NCBI RefSeq assembly: GCF_024721975.1
Contig: NZ_JANQBB010000004.1
Span: forward strand, 434,001 to 498,000
Reading direction: 5' to 3'
Length of the DNA stretch: 64,000 nucleotides
Origin: Paenibacillus endoradicis
GTDB taxonomy: Bacteria > Bacillota > Bacilli > Paenibacillales > Paenibacillaceae
Part shown: positions 37,614 through 46,038 of the stretch, piece after piece
Layout: the number at the start of each line of letters is the position of its first letter
How positions within the stretch are numbered: the stretch's first letter is position 1
Program-made: the position numbers and the translations under genes
The notes under the pieces: model-generated
What the model was told of the DNA's origin: nothing
Seen by the model: the letters and a program-made list of their open reading frames with translations, nothing else
Database searches by the model: none

Positions 37614-38201
37614 CTATGCTGCTAAAGCTTTGAAATAATGATAAATCTTCTGTTGCTTTTGTGCATGTTTGCCTTTTGAACTTTCAGAGAAACCAAATTC
37701 AAAGAATTTTACTTTCTTAATACCAACGAAATTAAACAATGCTTTTCTCATTAATATTTTGTGAGAATTATTTAACCATAGCAGAGGATATAAAGTAGGA
37801 CCTTTCATGGTCGAGATACAAACAACTGATTTACCCTTTAGAAGCCCTTCTGCCAATAATCCCTTCGTATCACGATATGCAAACTCTGAAGCAAACATCT
37901 GATCAATATATCCAAGCAACATTGCTGGTGGACGACCCCACCAAATCGGATATACTAAGACGATTTTATTCGCCCACAGTATTTGCTCTCTATATTTCTC
38001 TAGATTAGGGTCTTTATGCATATCTCTTCGACGATGCTGAGCATCAAAGAAAAGTACGGGATTGAACTTTTCTTCGTAGAGATCTAAGACACGAACCTCT
38101 TTAATTAGATCATTCTCCTGGGCACCCTTCATTACTTCTTCAAAAAGTGAATAATTATAACTTTGATGATTCGGATGAGTATATATAACGAGCAAATTCA
38201 T
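37614..38201 (-). CDS. NAD(P)H:quinone oxidoreductase-like flavodoxin-fold protein
   Basis: 195 residues, Flavodoxin_2 family (MdaB/KefF/NQO-like). N-terminal VIYTHPNHQSYNYSLFEEV is the FMN-phosphate loop; NKIVLVYPIWWGRPPAMLLGYIDQMFASEFAY is the family core. RBS aagggg before the ATG. Two-electron reduction of quinones or other electrophiles is the usual role. Divergent from a MarR repressor with two inverted repeats between them, so probably induced by quinone-like compounds. Confidence 0.9.
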   Translation of the reverse strand: MNLLVIYTHPNHQSYNYSLFEEVMKGAQENDLIKEVRVLDLYEEKFNPVLFFDAQHRRRDMHKDPNLEKYREQILWANKIVLVYPIWWGRPPAMLLGYIDQMFASEFAYRDTKGLLAEGLLKGKSVVCISTMKGPTLYPLLWLNNSHKILMRKALFNFVGIKKVKFFEFGFSESSKGKHAQKQQKIYHYFKALAA

Positions 38202-38220
38202 TTCGATACAACCCCTTTAG

Positions 38221-38275
38221 TTATCAATTGATAATTAAAATGTATCATATGGATAAATTAGTTGTCAATTAATAA
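38221..38275. promoter_or_regulatory. Two MarR-type operator-like inverted repeats
   Basis: TTATCAATTGATAA (38221-38234, perfect palindrome) and TTGTCAATTAATAA (38262-38275, imperfect copy of the same motif) in the 121-bp divergent intergenic region. Confidence 0.6.
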
Positions 38276-38322
38276 TTGTTTTTTAATAATGAATTTGCTA
38301 TGTTGTCTTAAGGGGTGATCCT

Positions 38323-38760
38323 ATGGACAAGTACTCATTGTTTAAACAATTAATTCCGTTTATATCTTCGGTACATCAAATATCGCATGATATGGCGAAA
38401 GATGTGAAGTCCGATCATATTACACCAGTACAATATAAAATTATGGAGTATTTAGCGGTAAGTCCACCTGCATTACTAAGTGATATTAGTGATTGCATGA
38501 AAATGTCTATGCCGAATACAAGTCGTGAGCTGAAGAAATTAACAGAGCAACAACTCGTTCATAAAGTAGTGGATGAGAATGATCGCCGCAAATACTATAT
38601 CCATCTTACAGAGCAAGGAACGAAAATGATGGATGAGGCTTTTGCACAAATATATGTTGAATTTAGTGCAAGAATTGCAGATCTTTCTGATGCTGACTTA
38701 GAAGCGGTTGAGAATTCCCTTCATACGCTCCATTCTAAAGTCTTTTATACTCAAACTTAA
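38323..38760 (+). CDS. MarR-family transcriptional regulator
   Basis: 145 residues with the winged HTH ALLSDISDCMKMSMPNTSRELKKL and wing DRRKYYIHLTEQG. RBS aggggtgatc before ATG. Divergent from the quinone-reductase-like gene and likely represses it and itself through the repeats at 38221-38275. Ligand unknown. Confidence 0.92.
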   Translation: MDKYSLFKQLIPFISSVHQISHDMAKDVKSDHITPVQYKIMEYLAVSPPALLSDISDCMKMSMPNTSRELKKLTEQQLVHKVVDENDRRKYYIHLTEQGTKMMDEAFAQIYVEFSARIADLSDADLEAVENSLHTLHSKVFYTQT

Positions 38761-38784
38761 GTCAAATTATTTTATAAGGAAAAA

Positions 38785-38826
38785 AAGAGATTTCTACAAG
38801 GGCTAAGCGCCTCACAGAAATCTCTT
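38785..38826. terminator. Terminator between convergent MarR and DoxX genes
   Basis: 11-bp stem aagagatttct with agaaatctctt; a run of A on the plus side gives a T-tract for the minus-strand DoxX gene. Confidence 0.75.
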
Positions 38827-38868
38827 AGTTCAATGTATCGAACGAGATACCATTCATTTAATAAACGA

Positions 38869-39444
38869 TTAAGCATCAATAGTAGCTTCGCTGCTTTCAG
38901 CTTCTGCGTTTTTCTTTTTACTAGACCATGGGGTCCCAAGTAATGGAAGTGCCCAACGGTCAAGACCATACCAACCAGCGTTTTTCCATGCTAGTACTAA
39001 CCAAGTTGCTAGTATGAATAATACAGGGTTAGAACTTACTGTACCCGCTAACAGGAAGCTTACGTTCATTAGTCCACCACAGAATGCAGCAATACCAGTA
39101 AGTAGACCAACAATTAGCCCCAGTCCTACAAGTACTTCACCAAATGCAACGACATATGAAAATAATTTCGCATTGGGAATAACAAAGTTTTCAATGAAAG
39201 TGGCATACCAAGAAGTTACGTCTTTTCCTTCTGCAGCTTTAGCTAGTGCACCACCCATAAATCCTTTAATGGCAGTACCAGCATTTTCTCCAACCCAATT
39301 TTCATTATTAATTTTGCCCCAGCCTGCAGTGATCCAAGAATAACCAACATACAGTCTAACAACTAACCAAAACCAGCCTGCTTGTGTACTACTGAATAGA
39401 AAACGAGATACTGGATTTTCGGGAATGATAACAGCTTTACTCAT
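38869..39444 (-). CDS. DoxX-family membrane protein
   Basis: 191 residues. ATG 39444 with ggaggag 6 bp upstream (an ATG five codons earlier sits in the RBS). Four membrane helices: RLYVGYSWITAGWGK, AFGEVLVGLGLIVGLLTG, FCGGLMNVSFLLAGTVSSNP and LFILATWLVLAWK, typical of DoxD/DoxX. In Bacillus a DoxX relative (MhqP) belongs to the quinone-stress regulon, which fits the neighbouring MarR and quinone reductase, though here it is a separate transcript. Confidence 0.88.
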   Translation of the reverse strand: MSKAVIIPENPVSRFLFSSTQAGWFWLVVRLYVGYSWITAGWGKINNENWVGENAGTAIKGFMGGALAKAAEGKDVTSWYATFIENFVIPNAKLFSYVVAFGEVLVGLGLIVGLLTGIAAFCGGLMNVSFLLAGTVSSNPVLFILATWLVLAWKNAGWYGLDRWALPLLGTPWSSKKKNAEAESSEATIDA

Positions 39445-39641
39445 TATAATCTCCTCCATGAATCGTTGTAATTGTTCTTCTTGTTAATATCTACACTATA
39501 AATGAGTAAGGAATATACAGTAAGTGATTTTTCTCACAATTGTGGAAAATAGTTGGAAAGTTGTATGTTAGGAAAAATGAAAAGTATGGGCATATTTGTG
39601 TTATAATTTCTATATCATCAATCGGATGGAAGGTTAATGCT

Positions 39642-40319
39642 ATGGTTGAAACAAATAAGAAGTATTGTATAAGCTGTGGCCAAGAGAAGCCGATTAGTGA
39701 TTTCTTAAGGCGGACAGGTCGCCGAGAAAGTCAGAATAGTCGTCGTGGAACTTGTAAGCGTTGTAGACAAGCGGGAACTTCGTTGGCAGGTCGCGGACAT
39801 GTTGCAGAAACACTATCCTTCTCAGTCCCTCATAATACTGGGAGAGCTAAGTGGACAAGGAAGAAAAGACAGCCAGCTTCTTACCATCGTCAATCACCGA
39901 ATAGTGAAAATAGCATTGTTCGAGCTGATGATATTAGACCAACTTCGCGTGGTGTTGTAAGGATGCGAGGGAGATCAGATACAGGTCGTAGATGGTATGA
40001 AGAGATTGATCCGCCGCAAGCTAAAGTATTAGTTAAAGAAGGTGCAGCGATTATCATTAATCCATACACGATTCGTATGGTCTATAGTAACAAAGAATTT
40101 CGACGGTTTATTCTAATGCGAGATCATCAGACTTGCCATTATTGTGGTGAAAGTGGAGATACGATCGATCATCTATTACCACGTGCCAAAGGTGGTTATA
40201 CGACACCTGCCAATTGCGTATGTGCATGTCTTACCTGCAATCAGCAGAAGGGGAATCTCACAACAGAACAATTTATGAATTACTTATTAATGCAATCTAA
40301 AGATACTGTGGAAGTATGA
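39642..40319 (+). CDS. HNH endonuclease-domain protein with N-terminal zinc finger
   Basis: 225 residues. ATG 39642 with ggaagg about 9 bp upstream; the frame is open to 39540 without an RBS. N-terminal CxxC pair (Cys9/Cys12 and Cys38/Cys41) forms a probable zinc finger; a basic linker of about 100 residues follows; the C-terminal HNH domain has CHYCG (Cys165, Cys168), IDHLLPRAKGG (Asp176, His177), Asn191 and CLTCNQQKGN (Cys196, Cys199). Such stand-alone HNH proteins are common in Bacillales; DNA repair, defence or a relic of a mobile element are all possible. Followed by its own terminator. Confidence 0.88.
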   Translation: MVETNKKYCISCGQEKPISDFLRRTGRRESQNSRRGTCKRCRQAGTSLAGRGHVAETLSFSVPHNTGRAKWTRKKRQPASYHRQSPNSENSIVRADDIRPTSRGVVRMRGRSDTGRRWYEEIDPPQAKVLVKEGAAIIINPYTIRMVYSNKEFRRFILMRDHQTCHYCGESGDTIDHLLPRAKGGYTTPANCVCACLTCNQQKGNLTTEQFMNYLLMQSKDTVEV

Positions 40320-40367
40320 CTCTATTTACCGTTGTTAAATAACAATGTGGTGTAGAGTCTTTTTTTA
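40318..40367 (+). terminator. Rho-independent terminator after the HNH gene
   Basis: gactcta (40318-40324) with tagagtc (40353-40359), inner stem gttgttaaataacaa, then T7-8. It overlaps the stop codon. Confidence 0.85.
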
Positions 40368-40388
40368 TTGCAAAAACATACATATATA

Positions 40389-40417
40389 TTGATAATAATT
40401 ATCAATGTCGCTATAAT
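40389..40417 (+). promoter_or_regulatory. Promoter overlapped by a perfect 7-1-7 Fur box
   Basis: -35 TTGATA (40389-40394), 17 bp, -10 TATAAT (40412-40417). The Fur site TGATAAT-A-ATTATCA (40390-40404) covers the -35. This predicts iron-repressed transcription of the permease/ATPase genes and rules out the TTG at 40421 as start codon. Confidence 0.88.
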
Positions 40418-40477
40418 TGGTTGGGAAGCTCATTTGTAGCTGGAATTCAAGATGAAGCAATAGGAGGTGCACAAGTA

Positions 40478-41473
40478 GTGTTTGAGGGATCGACAAGAAA
40501 GAAGTCAGCTATGATTGGGATCGCAGGCGTCGTACTGGTCCTCTCTGCACTTTTTGCTATTGGTATAGGCAGTGTAAGCGTTAATCCTATTGTTACCCTG
40601 CAAACCTTGCTTGGAAACGGTGACGAGACTAGTTCAGTTATATTGTTGGACATTCGTGTACCGCGAGTTATACTAGCATTAATTGTAGGAGCAAATCTAG
40701 CAATTTCAGGTGCACTTTTGCAAGCCGTTGTACAAAATCCTTTGGCAGATCCAGGAGTTACTGGTGTATCAAGTGGAGCAGCCACCGCTGCACTATTTAT
40801 TATGCTAGTTATGCCACAATCAAGTTTCTTTGTTCCGGTAGCTGCTATCGCTGGAGGTTTGATTGCTGCCGCTATGGTATATGCAATGGCATGGCAACGT
40901 TCTATAGGCTTTCAGCCTGTAAGAATCATTTTGTCAGGTGTCGCAGTTAATGCGATATTTGGTGGATTAATGGGTTTACTACAATTACTTTATAGTGATC
41001 GATTGCCTGCTGCTGTTCAATGGATGAATGGTAGTTTGGCAGGAAAAGACATGGGTGATGTGTGGTTTATATTACCTTATTCGGTTGCAGGATGGATTTT
41101 TGCGCTATTATGTATACGCAAAATTAATATACTACGTCTAGGTGAACAGACAGCGCATAATTTGGGGCAGAATATGAATCGCGTTCGTCTAATTCTATCA
41201 GTATTGGCTGTATTTCTTGCAGCGATTTCTGTATCAATGGTAGGGTTGGTAGGTTTCGTAGGACTAGTCGTTCCCCATATATCACGTATGCTGATTGGCT
41301 CAGACTTTAGATTTAGTTTACCATTTAGCATTTTGCTAGGTGCAATCATGCTCCTCATTGCAGATATGATTGGTCGTTCCCTATTTGGAGCGATTCAAAT
41401 ACCTGCAGGAATTGTTATGGCGATGATTGGCGGTCCATACTTCTTGTATCTTATGCGGAAGGGTGGAGCGTAA
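40478..41473 (+). CDS. Iron-siderophore/heme ABC transporter permease (FecCD family)
   Basis: 331 residues. GTG 40478 chosen: aggagg (40462-40467) is 10 bp upstream and the longer frame would begin at the transcription start. About nine to ten helices; FecCD hallmarks LDIRVPRVILALIVGANLAISGALLQAVVQNPLADPGVTGVSSGA and VGLVGFVGLVVPHISRMLIGSDFR. The Fur box predicts an iron source; the HugZ-like domain in the next gene suggests heme. No substrate-binding protein gene is in the cluster, which is unusual. Gap to the ATPase is 2 bp. Confidence 0.94.
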   Translation: MFEGSTRKKSAMIGIAGVVLVLSALFAIGIGSVSVNPIVTLQTLLGNGDETSSVILLDIRVPRVILALIVGANLAISGALLQAVVQNPLADPGVTGVSSGAATAALFIMLVMPQSSFFVPVAAIAGGLIAAAMVYAMAWQRSIGFQPVRIILSGVAVNAIFGGLMGLLQLLYSDRLPAAVQWMNGSLAGKDMGDVWFILPYSVAGWIFALLCIRKINILRLGEQTAHNLGQNMNRVRLILSVLAVFLAAISVSMVGLVGFVGLVVPHISRMLIGSDFRFSLPFSILLGAIMLLIADMIGRSLFGAIQIPAGIVMAMIGGPYFLYLMRKGGA

Positions 41474-41475
41474 GT

Positions 41476-42804
41476 ATGCTATCGATTAAAGATATTGCAA
41501 TCAATTATTCGGATAAACAGATTATTAAAAATGTATCATTGCAAGTGAACGACGGCGAAATCGTATCGATTATTGGCCCAAACGGAACTGGTAAATCTAC
41601 TATACTTAAAGCAATTTCTAAGCGAATTAACGTAGCAAGTGGCGAGATTACGTTCGATCATCAAGCGTTAACAGATATGTCGATTAAAGATATATCTAAG
41701 TTAATGTGTATGGTTTCTCAATCTAACACAAGCCCTCAGGATATGACGGTTGGAGAGTTAGTTAGTTATGGACGTTTGCCTTATAAAAAATGGTATGAAC
41801 GGATGACCGCAGAGGATACCGAAATTGTTCAATGGGCACTAGAACAAACTCATATGGAAAAGTATCGCGACAGATTAGTATATCGATTATCTGGTGGTGA
41901 GGCGCAGCGTGCTTGGATTGCGATGGCATTAGCACAAAAGCCTCGTATATTATTACTTGATGAGCCGACCACGTATCTAGATATTGCACATCAGCTTGAA
42001 GTCCTTGAGCTAGTGAAACGACTGAATGCTGAGCTAGGTATTACGGTGATCATGGTCTTACATGATCTGAACCATGCCGCTTCGTACAGTGATAAAATTT
42101 GTGTCATTAACGATGGCGTAGTAAGAGCGTATGGTGCTCCAAGAGAAATCATCACAACGGGATTAATTCGTGATGTATATGGTGTTGAATCTGAAATTGA
42201 TTTATACAATCAAGTACCCCGAATTCATATAATAAAAAAAAGTAACGTGAGGAAGAGTGATAAAGTTATGATGAATATTAAACCGATGGATTTGAATGTA
42301 TTGAAAGAGAACTATCAACAATTAGTGGGTGGAATGAAATCTATTTTCCTAAGTACAATTGGCTTAGATGGTAGTCCGTTTTTATCTTATGCACCATTCG
42401 TTGAGCATGAAGGTAAAGTATATATCTACCTTAGCCGTATTGCAGAGCATTTCCAAAACATGGAAAATAATCCTACAGTTGATGTTATGTTAGTAGCTGA
42501 TGAATCTGCTACTAAAAACATTTTTGCTCGTGAGCGTGCACGCTTTAAAGGTCAAGCTGCAAACGTTGGTAACGAAGGTTTTGAAGATGTATTTGCGAAA
42601 TTTGAAGAAAAATTTGGTGCGCCAACATTTAAAATGCTTCGTACTTTAGATTTCTCATTATTCGAGCTTACACTAGCTAATGGCCGTTATGTTATTGGTT
42701 TTGGTCAAGCGTTCGATGTTGACTTTGCTGGCGAACATTTCGATCATGTTAATCGTGATGCACATGGTCAAGATGTAAGACCTGGAAGACCAGAAAGTAA
42801 ATAA
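41476..42804 (+). CDS. FecE/FhuC-type ATPase fused to a HugZ-like heme-utilisation domain
   Basis: 442 residues in one frame. Residues 1-255: iron-complex ABC ATPase with Walker A GPNGTGKST (34-42), signature LSGGEAQR, Walker B ILLLDEPTTYLD and H-loop LHDLNHA. Residues 265-442: split-barrel FMN-binding-like domain of the HugZ/HutZ heme-degradation group (STIGLDGSPFLSYAPFV, HFQNMENNP, ADESATKNIFARERARF, and the His-rich end FGQAFDVDFAGEHFDH). The junction is an A8 run at 42234-42241: one A fewer gives a stop (TGA 42248-42250) and one more gives TAA, so the fusion depends on the run length. A weak RBS and ATG at 42268 could start the second domain alone. Iron uptake and heme iron release would thus be coupled. 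Confidence 0.88.
   Translation: MLSIKDIAINYSDKQIIKNVSLQVNDGEIVSIIGPNGTGKSTILKAISKRINVASGEITFDHQALTDMSIKDISKLMCMVSQSNTSPQDMTVGELVSYGRLPYKKWYERMTAEDTEIVQWALEQTHMEKYRDRLVYRLSGGEAQRAWIAMALAQKPRILLLDEPTTYLDIAHQLEVLELVKRLNAELGITVIMVLHDLNHAASYSDKICVINDGVVRAYGAPREIITTGLIRDVYGVESEIDLYNQVPRIHIIKKSNVRKSDKVMMNIKPMDLNVLKENYQQLVGGMKSIFLSTIGLDGSPFLSYAPFVEHEGKVYIYLSRIAEHFQNMENNPTVDVMLVADESATKNIFARERARFKGQAANVGNEGFEDVFAKFEEKFGAPTFKMLRTLDFSLFELTLANGRYVIGFGQAFDVDFAGEHFDHVNRDAHGQDVRPGRPESK
42234..42241 (+). other. A8 homopolymer at the fusion junction
   Basis: With 8 A the frame is open; both other frames terminate within 6 codons. Candidate transcriptional slippage or frameshift site, or a sequencing/assembly indel. 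Confidence 0.6.
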
Positions 42805-42866
42805 TTAATTTGTGGTTTTAGGTACTAGACATCTAATAATATGGAAACCGCTGGAGGTAAAGATAT

Positions 42867-43313
42867 ATGAATACAGAAACAATAATTGCAATGTGGGAGT
42901 CCGTTCAAGGTCGTTTCCACAAGATGGTCAAGGAATTGCCACAAGAATCTCTTTCATTATCGATTGGTCCTGCTTCAGTAGGTCATATGATCAGACATAG
43001 TGCTGAAGTTGAGTTTGTTTATGCAGAATGGGTTTTTGGAACACCGAAGCCTGCTGATCTTGAATATCACACATTACGTGGTCCAGGTAATTCTGCTGTC
43101 GAATTCGATAATGTAGATGAACTAGTTGCTTTGCTTGAGGCTTCTAATGCGATGATTATTGCTGCTATGAAGGCATTACCAGAAGCAGATTGGAACAAAG
43201 AAGTGAAAACGCCTCGTGGAACATTTTCTGCACTAGATGCGATCGCACAACTTATGTATCATACTGGTATTCATGCAGGTCAAATTTCTTTAATGCAAAA
43301 GCACGCACAATAA
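42867..43313 (+). CDS. DinB-superfamily protein
   Basis: 148 residues, ATG with ctggagg upstream. Four-helix-bundle pattern: VGHMIRHSAEVEFVYAEWVFG (first metal His region) and DAIAQLMYHTGIHAGQISLMQ (the HxxxHxGQ motif of DinB/YfiT-like metal-binding bundles). Biochemical role unknown; relatives include thiol transferases. It follows the heme-uptake genes by 62 bp and shares their terminator, so it is probably in the Fur operon. Confidence 0.85.
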   Translation: MNTETIIAMWESVQGRFHKMVKELPQESLSLSIGPASVGHMIRHSAEVEFVYAEWVFGTPKPADLEYHTLRGPGNSAVEFDNVDELVALLEASNAMIIAAMKALPEADWNKEVKTPRGTFSALDAIAQLMYHTGIHAGQISLMQKHAQ

Positions 43314-43338
43314 GAACTTATACTATCTAATAAAATAT

Positions 43339-43394
43339 AAGAGCGATCAAGGTATCATTTTTTCGGAAATGACTACTTTGATCGCTCTTTTTTT
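43339..43394. terminator. Rho-independent terminator of the iron/heme operon
   Basis: 12-bp perfect stem aagagcgatcaa with 43378-43389, then T5-7. Confidence 0.9.
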
Positions 43395-43458
43395 GTAAGG
43401 AAAAAACCATAAACACAATTCATCTAATAGGCATAAACTAGGTAAGGGAGGAATTCGG

Positions 43459-43728
43459 ATGGATAAGAAAAAAACTAATAATAGAGAACAAGATAACGAT
43501 GAAGCAGAAACACTCATTGCGAAACTTGGATTTTGGGGAGTAGCACTGGCTACAATAGGCGACGGACTTGCTACAATTGCTGCAGGTTTGGAACTTCAGC
43601 AATTAGAAAAAGCAAAGGAGCAACGATCCGATTCCCAATTGGATTTAGATCAACAAATTGAACTAATGCAAAAGCAAATTGACCAATTAACATATAAAAT
43701 AGAAAAGATGGAGCGTAAGAAAAGATGA
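43459..43728 (+). CDS. Small membrane-associated coiled-coil protein, unknown function
   Basis: 89 residues with gggagg RBS before the ATG. Charged N-terminus, one Gly/Ala-rich hydrophobic segment (residues 22-45: AKLGFWGVALATIGDGLATIAAGL), then a heptad-rich coiled coil to the C-terminus (LDLDQQIELMQKQIDQLTYKIEKMERKKR region). Not recognised as a named family. Own terminator at 43767-43796. Confidence 0.75.
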   Translation: MDKKKTNNREQDNDEAETLIAKLGFWGVALATIGDGLATIAAGLELQQLEKAKEQRSDSQLDLDQQIELMQKQIDQLTYKIEKMERKKR

Positions 43729-43766
43729 GCCCTCAAAAAAGAGATCATATTAACATCGAACATTGT

Positions 43767-43796
43767 AATCCACTCATATTTGGAGTGGATTTTTTG
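43767..43796 (+). terminator. Rho-independent terminator
   Basis: aatccactc (43767-43775) with gagtggatt (43783-43791), T6 tail. The rest of the 315-bp gap 43729-44043 holds the candidate ECF promoter and nothing else I can recognise. Confidence 0.85.
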
Positions 43797-43973
43797 TGTT
43801 ATTTGCAGTGGATTTTTATGATATTTGCAGTTAGATGAATATAGATCTAAATATAATGGAATAAGAGATTCATTCATTTTAATATTAAGTTAACGAAATA
43901 TTTAGCTGATAACACATGTTACTAAGATGTTATTATATCTTCAATGAATGAATTACAAAAAAAATCGCGCAAT

Positions 43974-44001
43974 TGAACCATATGAATGTTTAGACAGTCT
44001 A
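43974..44001 (+). promoter_or_regulatory. Candidate ECF-sigma autoregulatory promoter
   Basis: TGAACC (43974-43979), 16 bp, AGTCTA (43996-44001), similar to the ECF pattern TGAAAC-N16-CGTCTA seen with SigM/SigX/SigV, 43 bp upstream of the sigma gene. Confidence 0.5.
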
Positions 44002-44043
44002 ATACATATACAGACCAAACGAAAGAGTTGAGGTGATGAAAAT

Positions 44044-44559
44044 ATGACTAAGGATGAGCTTGCTATTTTTGCTATAGCAGGTAATGAGGCTGCTTTTGTT
44101 CAATTAATGCAGCAATATGAACATCAGCTTTATCGAATTGCCTATAGCTATATGCGTAATGAACATGATGCGGTAGAAGCGATGCAGGAACTTACCTATC
44201 GTAGCTATCGTAATATACGTTCCATTAAAGAATCACAATATATTCGTACGTGGCTAACGAGAATACTAATTAATATTTGTCATGATATGTTACGCAAACA
44301 AAAGAGGGAAATACCGAGTGATCTAGTAGTTGATCAACATTTAGATCATAGATCGGATCAAGCGACAGAAATAGAAATACTAGATACACTAACAAGTTTA
44401 AATGATGAACAGAGAGAACTTATTATGATGAAATATATAGAAGATAGGAGCAATGTAGATATTGCTCAGTCATTGAATATTCCAGAAGGAACAGTGAAAT
44501 CTAGATTGCATTATGCACTTCGTAAATTACGATTATTGTTCAAGGAGGAGGGGATATAA
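44044..44559 (+). CDS. ECF-family RNA polymerase sigma factor
   Basis: 171 residues. Sigma2 region FVQLMQQYEHQLYRIAYSYMRNEHDAVEAMQELTYRSYRNI (normally EDALQE; here DAVEAMQE), sigma4 LNDEQRELIMMKYIEDRSNVDIAQSLNIPEGTVKSRLHYALRKLR. RBS gaggtgatg. Stop codon overlaps the anti-sigma start (TAATG at 44557-44561). Resembles SigV/SigW-type envelope-stress sigmas paired with DUF4179 anti-sigma proteins. Confidence 0.94.
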   Translation: MTKDELAIFAIAGNEAAFVQLMQQYEHQLYRIAYSYMRNEHDAVEAMQELTYRSYRNIRSIKESQYIRTWLTRILINICHDMLRKQKREIPSDLVVDQHLDHRSDQATEIEILDTLTSLNDEQRELIMMKYIEDRSNVDIAQSLNIPEGTVKSRLHYALRKLRLLFKEEGI

Positions 44560-45872
44560 TGGAGAACGTAGTAGTTGAACACTATGAACGATATGCAGAA
44601 ACACTTGATGGTATTATTGTTCCTACTGAGCAGTTAGCAGCTGCTAGGTTAGCGGGACTACAAAGAGCGAAGCGGGAAAGAACTAGAACCAAGCAACTAT
44701 TTTGGATACGTAATGCAAGTATTATAATGGGAATACTCATTATCTTTTTCACGAGTATACGAATCTCACCTGTGTTTGCTAGTACAGTAGCGAAAATACC
44801 TGGTATGGATAGACTGGTCGATCTTATTACTTGGGATAAAGGTATTGAAGATATTTTTGATAAGCAATATTATGAACCATTGAATATTAAGGTAACGAAT
44901 AATGATTTGACGCTAACTTTAGATGGTATTATAGCTGATGAAACAGGTATGATCGTATTTTATACATTAGAAGCGCCGTATGATATTTCGCGATTAGATA
45001 CTAGAGGAATCAATATTTTACAAAATGGAGAAGCCATTCAAGCGGGATATTCTTACTCAGGGTTTAGCTCAGAGCCGACAAATATTATAGAAGACAAAAT
45101 TGTAATAGATGCGCCTGATGGAATCAGTTATGCAAATGCTAATTTCATCTTGGAGTTAGAGATTAGAGACGAATATCATACAGAGTTCTCTATTCCATTC
45201 ACTTTACAGCAACCAATTGCTGTGACGAAGCAGTATGAACTGAACAAAGAGTTTACGATTGATGGTCAACGGCTTACAGTGCAATCGCTTAGCATTTCAC
45301 CGCTACGTGCACAGGTGAAAATTGCGATTGATGAGAATAATACGATGCAATTGCTACAAATTAAGAATATTAAGCTAGTTGATGAGCATGGTGAAGAATG
45401 GGGCGGAATCCGCAATGGTATCTCTGGTTGGGGTAACATACGTGAGGGAGAGGTGGGGTACAACATTCAAAGTAACTTCTTCCGCGAACCAGAGCAATTA
45501 ACTTTACATCTAGGAAGTATAGAAGCATTGCCTAAAGGTCAGGATTATATTGAGGTGGACTTTGAACGTAATAAATTGCTTTACGTACCTGAACAGCTTG
45601 ATGTCGAACTGGAAATTATGAATCATCGTTCGTTACGGTCGAAGATCGTTGTAGATGAAGACTCGACTATTAGTACTACATTCTCCGGAGGCATTGATGC
45701 GGAAGGTAAACCGCTTTATTTCAATTCTTCCAATAGTCATTCTACGGATGATTATATAGAATCTGTAGATAATTATAATCTAAGCGAAATTGTAAACCCT
45801 GTTCGAATATACGTGAATTCCTATCCATCTTACCTTAATGGAAGTATTGAAATCGCTATTCCCCTGCAATAG
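44559..45872 (+). CDS. DUF4179-type transmembrane anti-sigma factor
   Basis: 437 residues. Cytoplasmic N-terminus of about 48 residues expected to bind the sigma factor, one membrane span (about 49-69), then the extracytoplasmic DUF4179 domain (IRISPVFASTVAKIPGMDRLVDLI and NDLTLTLDGIIADETGMIVFYTLE are typical) and a C-terminal beta-rich part. aaggaggagg RBS inside the sigma gene; overlap of one base indicates coupled translation. Probably releases the sigma factor on envelope stress. Confidence 0.92.
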   Translation: MENVVVEHYERYAETLDGIIVPTEQLAAARLAGLQRAKRERTRTKQLFWIRNASIIMGILIIFFTSIRISPVFASTVAKIPGMDRLVDLITWDKGIEDIFDKQYYEPLNIKVTNNDLTLTLDGIIADETGMIVFYTLEAPYDISRLDTRGINILQNGEAIQAGYSYSGFSSEPTNIIEDKIVIDAPDGISYANANFILELEIRDEYHTEFSIPFTLQQPIAVTKQYELNKEFTIDGQRLTVQSLSISPLRAQVKIAIDENNTMQLLQIKNIKLVDEHGEEWGGIRNGISGWGNIREGEVGYNIQSNFFREPEQLTLHLGSIEALPKGQDYIEVDFERNKLLYVPEQLDVELEIMNHRSLRSKIVVDEDSTISTTFSGGIDAEGKPLYFNSSNSHSTDDYIESVDNYNLSEIVNPVRIYVNSYPSYLNGSIEIAIPLQ

Positions 45873-46038
45873 TTGAAGGGGGTTATCTCTTGTCCTGAAC
45901 TTACTACTTGTATTGTCGTGCTAATTTTGGGAAAATAGAAAGCAGAATATATACGACAATAGAGGAACTTATTATAGCACCATGAGCAGTAAAGAGTTAC
46001 AGTTGACGATGTGATAAGTGAAAAGAGGATATAGCGAG

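Noticed and set aside
40421..40477. TTG 40421 as start of the FecCD permease
   Set aside because: It lies 4 bp after the -10 box; GTG 40478 has a proper RBS.
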